NCBI GenBank assembly: GCA_030146725.1
Contig: JASLBJ010000097.1
Location: 1 to 11,856, forward strand
Reading direction: 5' to 3'
DNA from: Sphingomicrobium sp.
GTDB taxonomy: Bacteria; Pseudomonadota; Alphaproteobacteria; Sphingomonadales; Sphingomonadaceae
DNA: 11,856 nucleotides
Part shown: positions 1 through 6,591 of the stretch, piece after piece
How the letters are laid out: each line of letters starts with the position of its first letter
Numbering within the stretch: the stretch's first letter is position 1
The notes under the pieces: model-generated
Databases searched by the model: none
What the model was told of the DNA's origin: nothing
The model's input: the letters and a program-made list of their open reading frames with translations, nothing else
Position numbers and translations under genes: made by a program

Positions 1-147
1 GGCGGCGGCGGCGGCGATGACTTCGGCGGCGGAGGCGGCGGTGGTGGCGGCTACGGCGGCGGCGGTGGAGGCGGCAGCTCGCGCCCCCAATCCCGCCCCC
101 AGCCCGCAGCCTTCGACAGCGACCTCGACGACGACGTCCCCTTCTAA
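1..147 (+). CDS. ssb: single-stranded DNA-binding protein SSB, C-terminal end (5' truncated by window)
   Basis: Frame 1 is open from the window edge to a TAA at 145-147, giving the last 48 residues. They form a Gly-rich, disordered linker (runs of GGC/GGT codons with DDF and Y interruptions), then a Ser/Arg/Pro/Gln stretch, and end in the acidic tip DLDDDVPF. A Gly-rich linker ending in an acidic DDDxPF tip is the hallmark of bacterial SSB; the tip docks partner proteins such as RecO, PriA, exonuclease I and Pol III chi. The OB fold that binds ssDNA lies upstream, outside the window. The only weakness is that the diagnostic domain is missing; the tail alone is very characteristic. The triplet-repeat look of the DNA is a by-product of Gly codons. 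Confidence 0.93.
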   Translation, partial: GGGGGDDFGGGGGGGGGYGGGGGGGSSRPQSRPQPAAFDSDLDDDVPF

Positions 148-254
148 GCGCCTCCGCGCGTTATCAGGCGGGCGGCTCGGCATCGCGTGTCGCGGCCTGG
201 ATCGAGAATGAACCGCCTGGCCCGTCCTGCCGCAAGCTGGACTGCGCGGCTCGA

Positions 255-944
255 CTAGTACCAGTTCTTCAGGGGGTTGGGGCGCTCGTCCCGCGGCGGT
301 TGCAGGATCTCGGGTCCGCGATAGTGAATGCCAAGATGGCACACGGCGGGCGCCGCGTTGGTCGCCCTTATATGCCTGGCCAGGAGAGTGATCCGGCGGC
401 CGTCCGGTTGAGCGTGGAAAGTCTCTCTCCCGACCACCGCCGAGTCGCTTGCGCCACGCTCGATCGACGAGCTTGGCGGCGCCGTGGGTGCGCCCCATGT
501 CTCGCGGAGACTGTCCAGGAGCTGGCGGTACGGGCGCTCGCATTGTGCAGGTTCGACCCCGCGAAGGAAATGGCCCAGGCGAATTGCGGCAAGCTTCCCC
601 GCTTGATTGAAGACGATGCTTGGAAGCAGCGGGATTCCGGCAGTCGGCGGGACAGGTGAACCGTCCGCCGCGGTCAACGTGCAGGCTGTGTGGGAGATCG
701 CATCCCGGCAGCTGCGTAACGACCGCGGGTCCCACACGACTGCGGGAAAAGCGTTCACCGCCTCTTCGAAACCCATCCCGAACGTAAACGGTCCCCAGCC
801 GTTCAACGCTTGCCGTCGCGGCATCTCGCCTTCCCGTTCCGCCAGTGCTGCAGCCGCCATGTTCGCAGCGCCAGGTCCGGAACATGCGCTCAGCGTCGGG
901 CCGAGCATGAGGAGGAAGTATCGTGACGCCGCGTTAGTAGGCAC
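255..944 (-). CDS. putative secreted lipoprotein, uncharacterised
   Basis: This is a 229-residue protein starting with GTG (942-944). The start lies inside the end of the upstream S41 protease gene (its stop is at 934-936), an 11-nt overlap that suggests translational coupling. The N-terminus has one Arg (R8), a hydrophobic stretch and a lipobox-like LSAC with Cys21, so export and lipidation are likely; an internal ATG at residue 13 would leave too short a signal. The mature part holds further cysteines (in SCRD, TACT, AQCE, AVCH) that could form disulfides, and a segment GWGPFTFGMGFEEA reminiscent of the start of small periplasmic domains that open with a predicted strand and helix. I do not recognise a family. 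The coupling to a protease implies related function, perhaps partner or substrate, but this is inference. Confidence 0.72.
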   Translation of the reverse strand: MPTNAASRYFLLMLGPTLSACSGPGAANMAAAALAEREGEMPRRQALNGWGPFTFGMGFEEAVNAFPAVVWDPRSLRSCRDAISHTACTLTAADGSPVPPTAGIPLLPSIVFNQAGKLAAIRLGHFLRGVEPAQCERPYRQLLDSLRETWGAPTAPPSSSIERGASDSAVVGRETFHAQPDGRRITLLARHIRATNAAPAVCHLGIHYRGPEILQPPRDERPNPLKNWY

Positions 945-2388
945 CCGGCAGCTCGCGCTCGATCGTGCCCCCTGGCTGCGCCGGCGTGATCAGTTCGCTC
1001 CCACGCTCGCGTTCGCTCACGCTCTGCGTGCCCGCGGTACCGCCGATCGGGGTGCAGGAACGCGCTGCCAGGAAGTCGAGCGCCGTCCGAATCGAAGCTT
1101 CCTGCGGACTGCCGAGCGGGTTGGAAAGGTCGTCGGGTGCGCGGCAGGTCGATGTGAAATTGTTCGCAAGACCCGTGAAATAGTCGCCCTGCCGATTGGC
1201 GTTCTGGGTGGCAAAGGCGAGGATTCGAAGCCGGTCGTCGCACTGCGAACGATCGATCGCAATCTGGCCGACCGGTTTGCCGTACGTATTCGAACCGATC
1301 AGTGCGGCGTTGGCGCCGAGGTAGGGCAGGACCGCGTTCATGACCAACTCGCTTGCCGAGGCCGAACTGCCCGTCGCGATGAAAGCGACCTTTGTCGCCG
1401 CGATCGACTCGGGCTGCGGTGTGAAGAAAACGGTTGAACTGTCGGCAGCTTTCTCAGGGCGGAAGGTGGTGTAGGACAGCACGTCCGAACGCGACCGATT
1501 GCCGAGCAGAAGATTGGTGAGCAGTTCCGCGATCCTGACGAGGCCGCCGCCATTGTAGCGAAGATCGACGATGACCTCGGTGACCCCCTGCGCCTTGAAC
1601 TCGGCGAAAGCGGCGCGAAGATCGCGTTCCGCCGGCTCCCCGATGAAGGTCCGCAGATTGATGTAGCCGACCTTCTTGCCATTGTCGTCGATGATCCCGG
1701 ATCCATAGCGGTTCGAAACAGGGTCGATCTCGAACTGGGTCTTGGTCAGCGTCACGTCGCGGATGGCGCCATCAGTTCCGCGCACCCGAAGCACCCGGGT
1801 CACGCCGACGTCGCCGGGACCGAGCGCTCTGGTAACGCCGGCCGGACCTTCAGCGGCGAGGATGTCCTTCACCGCGACGAGATTGGCCACGCTGCTGCCG
1901 ATCGCGAGAATCTCGGTGCCGCGATCGATCCCCGCGGCCAGGGCGGGTGTGCCCTCGAAGGCTTCCGACACGATGACCCGGCCCTCGCCGGCATTGCTGT
2001 TGACGCGAAAGCCAAAGCCGGCGGTGGCGCCCGAGGAGTAGAACGCATTCTCCTCGGCGATCGAGGTGACGTAGGTGAAATAGCGGTCGCGGTTCTGGGC
2101 CCGTGCCGGCGCTACCAGCGCGTCGATATAGGCCTGGACAGTGGAATAGCTCGCCGGATTGACGCTCGTATCGAGCAGCTCGGGGTAGAGATAATATTCG
2201 CGAAGCTGCGCCAGTGCAAAGTCCTGCCGTTCGCGCAGCGAACAGCCCGCCACCGTGCCGGGCGGCGGATTGCTGCTCGGCGGCGGCGTGACACCGGACC
2301 GGTCATCGCCGCCTCCGCCGCCGCCACCGCAGGCCGACAGCACAGCAAGGATCGCAACCGTCGCCGTAAACTTACCGTGCTTCTTCAC
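934..2388 (-). CDS. peptidase S41 family (C-terminal processing protease-like) lipoprotein
   Basis: The protein has 484 residues and starts with GTG (2386-2388), preceded by a GGAG ribosome site. The signal peptide ends in the lipobox LSAC (Cys20), followed by a Gly run and a Pro/Ser linker to about residue 47, so it is probably a membrane-anchored periplasmic lipoprotein. An N-terminal helical part (about 50-110) leads to a PDZ-like domain (about 120-215, with GFGFRV and TPALAAGIDRGTEILAI). The S41 core follows: VGYINLRTF, EVIVDLRYNGGG (271-282), then GSSASASE with the likely nucleophile Ser344 and TYGKP with the general base Lys371. This Ser/Lys arrangement is that of Prc/CtpA proteases. 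The C-terminal tail after about 445 is low-complexity. It forms a unit with the overlapping lipoprotein gene downstream. Its substrate is unknown. The S41 assignment is firm. Confidence 0.93.
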   Translation of the reverse strand: MKKHGKFTATVAILAVLSACGGGGGGGDDRSGVTPPPSSNPPPGTVAGCSLRERQDFALAQLREYYLYPELLDTSVNPASYSTVQAYIDALVAPARAQNRDRYFTYVTSIAEENAFYSSGATAGFGFRVNSNAGEGRVIVSEAFEGTPALAAGIDRGTEILAIGSSVANLVAVKDILAAEGPAGVTRALGPGDVGVTRVLRVRGTDGAIRDVTLTKTQFEIDPVSNRYGSGIIDDNGKKVGYINLRTFIGEPAERDLRAAFAEFKAQGVTEVIVDLRYNGGGLVRIAELLTNLLLGNRSRSDVLSYTTFRPEKAADSSTVFFTPQPESIAATKVAFIATGSSASASELVMNAVLPYLGANAALIGSNTYGKPVGQIAIDRSQCDDRLRILAFATQNANRQGDYFTGLANNFTSTCRAPDDLSNPLGSPQEASIRTALDFLAARSCTPIGGTAGTQSVSERERGSELITPAQPGGTIERELPGAY

Positions 2389-2427
2389 CGCGCTCTCCGG
2401 AACAGCAGACTTATCAGTCGCTTAACA

Positions 2428-2456
2428 ACAATGAACCGTCCCTGTCCGGGAATCAA
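2428..2456 (-). promoter_or_regulatory. candidate sigma-70-type promoter for the S41 protease gene
   Basis: On the minus strand TTGATT (2451-2456) is followed after 17 nt by CATTGT (2428-2433), about 40 nt before the GTG start at 2388. The -35 is good, the -10 only fair, and the spacing is ideal. Just upstream is a short inverted repeat TGCAT-CT-ATGCA (2457-2468), which could be an operator. The assignment is by eye only. Confidence 0.35.
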
Positions 2457-2535
2457 TGCATCTATGCAGATCACCTCATTCCGGAGCTGACGTCCGCTTC
2501 GGCCGACAATGCGCCGAACTAGCCAACGCGCCGAA

Positions 2536-3060
2536 CTACTCGCCCCCGCCCATCCGCGCCTTCAGCTGCGCCAGCGCCCCGAACGGACCCGCCTCTTCCT
2601 CGCTGATCACGCCGGCCTCCTTGAGCACAGCTTCGGCCGCCGGGCTGCGCGGGTACGGATCGACCGCCAGTGCCAGCGTATCGGCCAGCGCCTCGCCGAG
2701 GTCGATCGCCGCGCCGTCATGGAACAGCGTATCGCACTCGCTCGGGCTGAGTTCGATCTCCTCGTCCGGCGCCGCGCCCTTGGGCTCGGGCACGAACATC
2801 AGTTCGAATGCCTCGTCGACATTCGCAGCCACGGGCTCGCCGGTGACCACGCACGACTGGTCGAGCGATGCGTGCAGCCGTCCGCTCGCGCGCACCATGC
2901 TGCCAATCTTGGACAACACGACATGCGCCTCGAACCGCTTGAGCTCTCCCAGCCGCAGCCGCTCGGCGATCGCCCGCCGTTCGGCGTCGTCGGCGGTCAG
3001 GTCCATCCGGTCGCCGTCGCGAATCCGGTCGAGCGCCAGGCGATGCGCAAAGTCGCTCAC
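2536..3060 (-). CDS. DUF177/YceD family protein (ribosome/23S rRNA-linked)
   Basis: The 174-residue protein starts at GTG 3058-3060, inside a GTGA overlap with the stop codon of the upstream chaperone gene. A GGGAG ribosome site lies just upstream. The frame is open further upstream to an ATG at 3147, but that would bury 29 extra residues in the chaperone gene, so the overlap start is preferred. Family marks are LDQSCVVTGEPV (about 66-77, the conserved Cys), the acidic middle and IDLGEALADTLALAVDPYPR near residues 119-138. In E. coli, YceD sits next to rpmF (L32) and is linked to 23S rRNA accumulation; here rpmF is not adjacent. The partner is instead a complex III chaperone gene, an arrangement I recall from alphaproteobacteria. 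The molecular role is not settled. Confidence 0.9.
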   Translation of the reverse strand: MSDFAHRLALDRIRDGDRMDLTADDAERRAIAERLRLGELKRFEAHVVLSKIGSMVRASGRLHASLDQSCVVTGEPVAANVDEAFELMFVPEPKGAAPDEEIELSPSECDTLFHDGAAIDLGEALADTLALAVDPYPRSPAAEAVLKEAGVISEEEAGPFGALAQLKARMGGGE

Positions 3061-3554
3061 CAAACTTCTCCCTTGTTGAGATCGACCACCGCGAACCGCT
3101 CCCACAGGCTCTGCAGCGCAATCCGGTCGTGATCGAGCGCGGCCCAATCGGGGTCCTGGTCCCCGAACAGGCTCGTTCGCGCCGCCTCGGACCAGCTGCC
3201 CGCCTCAACCGCGCCGCGCCACAGCTCGACCCGCCGGCCAAGCGCGGTCGCCATCTTGCGCACCTTCTTGCCGATCGTCGGCTCGCCGATGCCAAGCTGG
3301 CGGTGCTCGGCGTCCATCGCCTCGACGAACCGCTCGGCCAGAGCCACCGCCGTGTCCCGCTCGCTGATCTGCTCGAGCTTGACGCTGGCCAGCGCGCACA
3401 ATGTCGAAAGCACCGCGAAGCGCCCGTCGATCGTATCCGGCACGCCACCTTCTACAAACCAGTGCGGCTGCCGGGCGGCCGCGATCAGCGCTTCGAACAG
3501 CGCCGTCGCGGGCGGCTTGCGCGGTGTTAATCGGGGGAACAGGAAGCCCAGCAT
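3057..3554 (-). CDS. ubiquinol-cytochrome c chaperone family protein
   Basis: This 165-residue protein starts at ATG 3552-3554. It has the family signature QPHWFVEGGVPDTIDGRF (about 29-46), then VLSTLCALASVKLE and a helical C-terminal half, matching the Ubiq_cyt_C_chap family (the bacterial relatives of Cbp3/UQCC1). Members assist synthesis or assembly of cytochrome b in the bc1 complex. There is no signal peptide or membrane segment, so it should act in the cytoplasm or at the inner face of the membrane. Its stop codon overlaps the GTG of the DUF177 gene, so the two are almost certainly co-translated. It diverges from bamE across 116 bp. The functional assignment is by family; no bc1 gene is in the window. 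Confidence 0.9.
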   Translation of the reverse strand: MLGFLFPRLTPRKPPATALFEALIAAARQPHWFVEGGVPDTIDGRFAVLSTLCALASVKLEQISERDTAVALAERFVEAMDAEHRQLGIGEPTIGKKVRKMATALGRRVELWRGAVEAGSWSEAARTSLFGDQDPDWAALDHDRIALQSLWERFAVVDLNKGEVW

Positions 3555-3587
3555 ATGATGCTCGCAGTGTGATCGCTTGGGTCAGGC

Positions 3588-3616
3588 TTGCGCCATGCCC
3601 GGTGCAGCGCATATTG
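3588..3616 (+). promoter_or_regulatory. candidate promoter for bamE
   Basis: TTGCGC (3588-3593) and ATATTG (3611-3616) are separated by 17 nt in the divergent gap between the chaperone gene and bamE, about 55 nt before the bamE start. The hexamers match the sigma-70 pattern only partly, so this is a tentative call. Confidence 0.28.
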
Positions 3617-3670
3617 AGTGCACCCGGCCGCCGCGCAAGTGAAGCGCCTCGGCCATGGAAAGGTCAAAAC

Positions 3671-4141
3671 ATGAAGTCGGCTCTATCGATGGCGGTGTTC
3701 GCGCTTGGCGGCGCCATACTGCTCGGCGGCTGCGCCGGCATCCGCGACCATCGCGGCGCAGTGATCGACCGCGATCTGATCGCCGCGGTCCAGCCCGGAG
3801 TCGACAACAAGGACTCGGTCACCAAGACGCTTGGCCGACCGACCTTCACCGGCCAGTTCGACCCCAACGAATGGTATTATGTGTCGCGCGACACCAGGAC
3901 CGTCGCCTTCCGCGATCCCAAGGTGCTCGACCAGACCGTGCTGCGGGTCCGCTTCGATGCCGCCGGCAACGTCACCTCGATCGATCGCACCGGGCGCGAG
4001 CTGGTTGCCGGCATCAACCCCGTGAACAGCTACACGCCGACGCTTGGCAAGACGCGCAGCTTCTTCGAAGAGCTGTTCGGCAACATTGGCACGGTCGGGT
4101 CCGGCATCGCTCCCCCAAGCGGAGGCGGACGCGGCCAATAG
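3671..4141 (+). CDS. bamE: outer membrane protein assembly factor BamE (SmpA/OmlA family)
   Basis: This is a 156-residue lipoprotein: Lys at position 2, a hydrophobic core and the lipobox LLGGC with Cys21. The mature part carries the BamE pattern: LIAAVQPGVDNKDSVTKTLG (37-55), RPTFTGQFDPNEWYYVSR (56-73), then a strand-rich stretch LRVRFDAAGNVTSID (91-105). The C-terminal extension includes FFEELFGNIGTVG, which I associate with alphaproteobacterial members, and a Gly-rich end. BamE is the small lipoprotein of the BAM complex that stabilises BamA-BamD and helps insert beta-barrel proteins into the outer membrane. The ATG at 3671 was chosen because the frame, although open upstream to 3401, gains no sensible protein there and the signal peptide begins exactly at this Met. 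It diverges from the chaperone gene. Confidence 0.95.
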   Translation: MKSALSMAVFALGGAILLGGCAGIRDHRGAVIDRDLIAAVQPGVDNKDSVTKTLGRPTFTGQFDPNEWYYVSRDTRTVAFRDPKVLDQTVLRVRFDAAGNVTSIDRTGRELVAGINPVNSYTPTLGKTRSFFEELFGNIGTVGSGIAPPSGGGRGQ

Positions 4142-4168
4142 GCCGAACTCCCGTCCCGTGCTGCGGCA

Positions 4169-4573
4169 ATGACCGACCGTTCCGCCGACCCGTTCAACCT
4201 CGCCCGCTTCGTCGAAGCGCAGGCCGGCGGCGTTTACGAACAGGCGCTCGGCGAGCTTGAGGCTGGCCGGAAACGCAGCCACTGGATGTGGTTCATCCTT
4301 CCCCAGCACCGCGACCTCGGGCGAAGCTCGATGGCCAGGCATTACGGGCTGTCCGGCATCGATGAGGCTGCAGCCTATGCCGCGCACCCGGTGCTCGGGC
4401 CACGGCTTCGGGCCTGTGTCGCAGCGGTCCGCAGGCATCTCGCCGCGGGTAACAGCGCAACCCAGGTGCTTGGCGACATCGACGCGCTCAAATTCGCCTC
4501 ATGCCTCGACATCTTCGCCGAGGCCGTGCCCGACGACCCGCTGTTCGCACCGGCCGATCAGGACCCTCGCTAG
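4169..4573 (+). CDS. DUF1810 family protein, apparently shortened at the C-terminus
   Basis: The 134-residue protein begins 27 nt after bamE. Characteristic DUF1810 segments are DPFNLARFVEAQ (7-18), RKRSHWMWFILPQ (34-46), GRSSMARHYGLSGIDEAAAY (51-70), HPVLGPRLRAC (73-83) and LGDIDALKFASCLDIFA (101-117). From family memory, members continue with a short LDRFxGGxxDxxTLxLL-type end. Here the sequence after DDPLF is only APADQDPR. In the next frame the DNA reads RTLASPR before a stop, as if the family end survived out of frame after a small deletion. The protein is probably cytoplasmic, since no signal or membrane segment is visible. Its biochemical role is unknown. The core is well kept, so it may still be functional. 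Confidence 0.88.
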   Translation: MTDRSADPFNLARFVEAQAGGVYEQALGELEAGRKRSHWMWFILPQHRDLGRSSMARHYGLSGIDEAAAYAAHPVLGPRLRACVAAVRRHLAAGNSATQVLGDIDALKFASCLDIFAEAVPDDPLFAPADQDPR

Positions 4574-4653
4574 CCCCCGCTGACGACGCCGCCCGGGAAC
4601 GATGCGCCGTCCTGCGGTGTTCGCAGCCCAGGCAGATCAGTCCGGAGCCCATC

Positions 4654-4986
4654 ATGCGAGCCCTCGTAACCTTAAGCCTGACGGCAAGCCTCGCCGCCTG
4701 CGCGAGCCCGTCGTCGCGGATCGCAAGCGAGCTTGGCCGCTACGGCCTCGACCCGGCGCGCGCGCAATGCATCGGCGAGCGGCTCGAACGCGATCTCTCG
4801 GTCGCGCAGCTGCAGGAACTCGCCGGCGCGGCGCGCGCCTATGGCGCCAACGACAGCACGCCGGGCAAGCTCACCGTCTCCGACCTGTCCCGGGTTGCCG
4901 CGAGCATCAGCGATCCCGCAGTGCCGGTCGCGGTCCTGCGCGCCGGCAGCAGCTGCGGCCTAACGGTCGCCGACGTCCTGCGCTAG
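4654..4986 (+). CDS. small putative lipoprotein, uncharacterised
   Basis: This 110-residue protein starts at ATG 4654, with GGAG about 7 nt upstream (4643-4646). The open frame extends back to 4501, but that stretch overlaps the DUF1810 gene, and the signal peptide starts at this Met. The N-terminus MRALVTLSLTASLAACAS has a lipobox LAAC with Cys16. The mature part is mostly predicted helical, with ARAQCIGERLERDLSVAQLQELAGAARAY and a second Cys pair partner near GSSCGLT, so one disulfide is possible. I do not recognise a named family. It lies between the DUF1810 gene and yaiI, 22 nt before the latter, all on one strand. Confidence 0.78.
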   Translation: MRALVTLSLTASLAACASPSSRIASELGRYGLDPARAQCIGERLERDLSVAQLQELAGAARAYGANDSTPGKLTVSDLSRVAASISDPAVPVAVLRAGSSCGLTVADVLR

Positions 4987-5008
4987 ACGGTCCGGCGACA
5001 CGGGCGAC

Positions 5009-5458
5009 ATGAGCACCACCCGAATCCTCGTCGATGCCGACGCCTGCCCGGTCAAGGAGGAGATCTACAAGGTCGCCTACCGCCGCGAGGTCCCGGTGCG
5101 GGTGGTCAGCAACAGCCACTTGCGCGTGCCCCAGCATCCGCTGGTCGAGCGCGTCGTCGTATCGGACAAGTTCGACGCCGCCGACGACTGGATCGCCGAA
5201 GCTGCGGACCCACGAACGATCGTGATCACCGCCGACATCCTCCTTGCCGAGCGCTGCCTCAAGGCGGGTGCAACGGTCATCGCGCCGACCGGCAAGCCGT
5301 TCACCGGCGCCGGGATCGGCACCGCGGTCGCGACCCGTGCGATCATGGCCGACCTGCGCGCCGGCGGCGACATCGTCGGCGGCCCGCCACCGTTCGCCAA
5401 GGCCGACCGCTCGCGCTTCCTCCAGGCGCTCGATACGGCGCTGGTGCGGCTCGGCTAG
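5009..5458 (+). CDS. yaiI: YaiI/YqxD family protein (DUF188, UPF0178)
   Basis: The 149-residue protein covers the full family length. It opens with the hallmark ILVDADACPVKEEIYKVA (about 6-23), followed by VRVVSNSHLRVP, DAADDWIAE, the strand-Asp motif TIVITADILLAERCLKAGA and APTGKPFTGAGIGTAVATRAIM. It ends with the GGPPPFAKADRSRFLQALD motif. DUF188 has a PIN/NYN-like fold with conserved acidic residues, so a metal-dependent nuclease activity is often suspected but not established. It is cytoplasmic. The start follows a weak GGGCG ribosome site 22 nt after the small lipoprotein gene, so it may rely on read-through from upstream. Confidence 0.94.
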   Translation: MSTTRILVDADACPVKEEIYKVAYRREVPVRVVSNSHLRVPQHPLVERVVVSDKFDAADDWIAEAADPRTIVITADILLAERCLKAGATVIAPTGKPFTGAGIGTAVATRAIMADLRAGGDIVGGPPPFAKADRSRFLQALDTALVRLG

Positions 5459-5518
5459 CGCGTTGCGGCTACAGGTTGCAGGCGTGATCTGGTAGATGGC
5501 GGAGCGAAGGAGATTGGC

Positions 5519-5866
5519 ATGCTGAACAAGTTCATCCTCGCCGCCGCGGCGCTGGCGCTTCCTGCCGCCGCTTTGTCCCACCACGGCTGGTCGAGCTATG
5601 ACGACAGCAAGGCGATCAAGCATCGCGCCAGCCTGACGGACGTCAAGTGGGGCAGCCCGCACGGAACGGCCAGGGTACGCTACCAGAACGCGACCTGGGA
5701 CGTGATCCTGGCGCCGGTCGCGCGAATGGAATCGCGCGGCCTGAGCAAGGCGATGGTCGGTCCGCGCCGGCTGGTGACGATCGAGGGCTATCCGCGCCGC
5801 GACGGAGTGCGCGAGATGCGCATCGAGCGCGTGACCGTCGGCAAGCGCACCGTCGAACTGCGCTAG
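5519..5866 (+). CDS. exported DUF6152 family protein with predicted N-terminal His-His after cleavage
   Basis: This 115-residue protein is preceded by a good AAGGAGA ribosome site (5507-5513). The signal peptide MLNKFILAAAALALPAAALS has a likely cut after Ser20 (Ala at -3, Ser at -1), leaving a mature protein that begins HHGWSSYDD. The mature domain carries VKWGSPHGTARVRYQ (42-56), WDVILAPVARMESRGLS (60-76) and VTIEGYPRRDGVREMRIERV (86-105), all typical of DUF6152. It is probably a soluble periplasmic small beta domain. The downstream membrane protein begins 6 nt after the stop, so the two form an operon. The family function is not established. The terminal His-His plus His48 could bind a metal; that is inference. 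Confidence 0.88.
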   Translation: MLNKFILAAAALALPAAALSHHGWSSYDDSKAIKHRASLTDVKWGSPHGTARVRYQNATWDVILAPVARMESRGLSKAMVGPRRLVTIEGYPRRDGVREMRIERVTVGKRTVELR

Positions 5867-5872
5867 GCGATC

Positions 5873-6340
5873 GTGCTTGCCGCGCTCGCCGAGCGGATCG
5901 CGGCGACGCCCTTCGCCGAGTGGGCAACCGGATCCCCGCTCGCTTATCCGGTCGCCAACACGGTCCATGTCCTCGCGCTGGTGCTGCTGCTCGGCGGCAT
6001 CGGCCTGGTCGACGTGCGCATGCTCGGCGCCTTTCGCGCCTTGCCGCTGAAGCCGCTCGTTCGCGCGCTGGTGCCGGTCGCGGCGGCGGGCGTGCTGATC
6101 CTTGGCGCAAGCGGATCGGTGCTGTTCGCCGCCGACTCCGAGGCACTTGCGCGAAGCGGTACGTTCAAGCTCAAGCTTGGGCTGATCGCGGCGGCGCTCA
6201 CCAACGTGGCGCTGTTCCGCTGGCTGGTGGGAACGGCGCCCGCGGATCCACCGCAACGGCTCGCACGGCTGCTCGCACTGACCTCGCTCCTGCTGTGGAC
6301 CGGCGTTGCGATCGCCGGACGGATGATCGCCTACAGCTGA
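5873..6340 (+). CDS. four-helix membrane protein, DUF6644-like
   Basis: The 155-residue protein starts at GTG 5873, only 6 nt after the DUF6152 stop. No strong ribosome site is visible, so translation is probably coupled. Hydrophobic segments near 24-45, 63-86, 98-120 and 131-152 give four membrane helices. Conserved-looking features are YPVANTVHVLALVLLLGG with the single His (His32) in helix 1, LVDVRMLGAFR just after it, and the end WTGVAIAGRMIAYS, which resembles the GRMIAYNWF ending I recall for DUF6644 proteins. The family is often found beside DUF6152. A single buried His could be a haem or metal ligand, as in CopD-like proteins, but this is a guess. The protein identity is moderately sure and the function unknown. 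Confidence 0.8.
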   Translation: MLAALAERIAATPFAEWATGSPLAYPVANTVHVLALVLLLGGIGLVDVRMLGAFRALPLKPLVRALVPVAAAGVLILGASGSVLFAADSEALARSGTFKLKLGLIAAALTNVALFRWLVGTAPADPPQRLARLLALTSLLLWTGVAIAGRMIAYS

Positions 6341-6591
6341 CATACTCGGACGAGCAGCATCGGCATTCGTGCTGGCCAGGCGGTGCGACGGAAAGCGGCC
6401 GATCGGCCATGAGCGTTCACGCAGACCGACCGGTCGCGAGCCCTGCAGGCACTCGACCCGCACTGTTCCGGCGGCCCAAGTAGCGTCTGGCCTTGTTGGG
6501 GACGCCCATTCAGGGCAAGTCTCGATCGCTATCGATGCCGGCCTGAGTAACTGGAGACTGGCTCGCGTATCCTCTTTTCGCGGAGACGACG
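6341..6591. other. 251-bp gap without a supported gene; short palindromes
   Basis: No convincing gene is seen. The only same-strand frame beginning here (24 codons from 6410) has no support. The gap holds a weak hairpin CAGCA/TGCTG (6355-6374), a perfect palindrome GGCCGATCGGCC (6397-6408) and a second palindrome CGACCGGTCG (6426-6435). It also has a TATCCT (6568-6573) and a GGAGA ribosome site (6582-6586) just before the next gene. No clear -35/-10 pair with normal spacing is visible. The gap is long for this compact region and probably carries the promoter of the membrane/DUF305 gene. Confidence 0.5.

Noticed and set aside
1..85. GGC-rich run as a possible satellite repeat
   Set aside because: The run is in frame with and explained by the Gly-rich SSB linker.
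165..219. CAGGCGG/CCGCCTG inverted repeat after ssb as a terminator
   Set aside because: The 41-nt spacer and the lack of a T tract make it a poor intrinsic terminator. Nothing else was seen in the 107-bp gap.
607..1437. 276-codon open frame on the + strand
   Set aside because: It is antisense to the S41 protease and the adjacent lipoprotein, both of which have signal peptides and recognisable or coherent sequences. The + frame has no start context and an Arg-rich shadow composition.
2511..2538. Direct repeat GCGCCGAACTA at the end of the DUF177 gene
   Set aside because: There are only two 11-bp copies 17 bp apart, one covering the DUF177 stop codon. It is a small local duplication with no sign of function.
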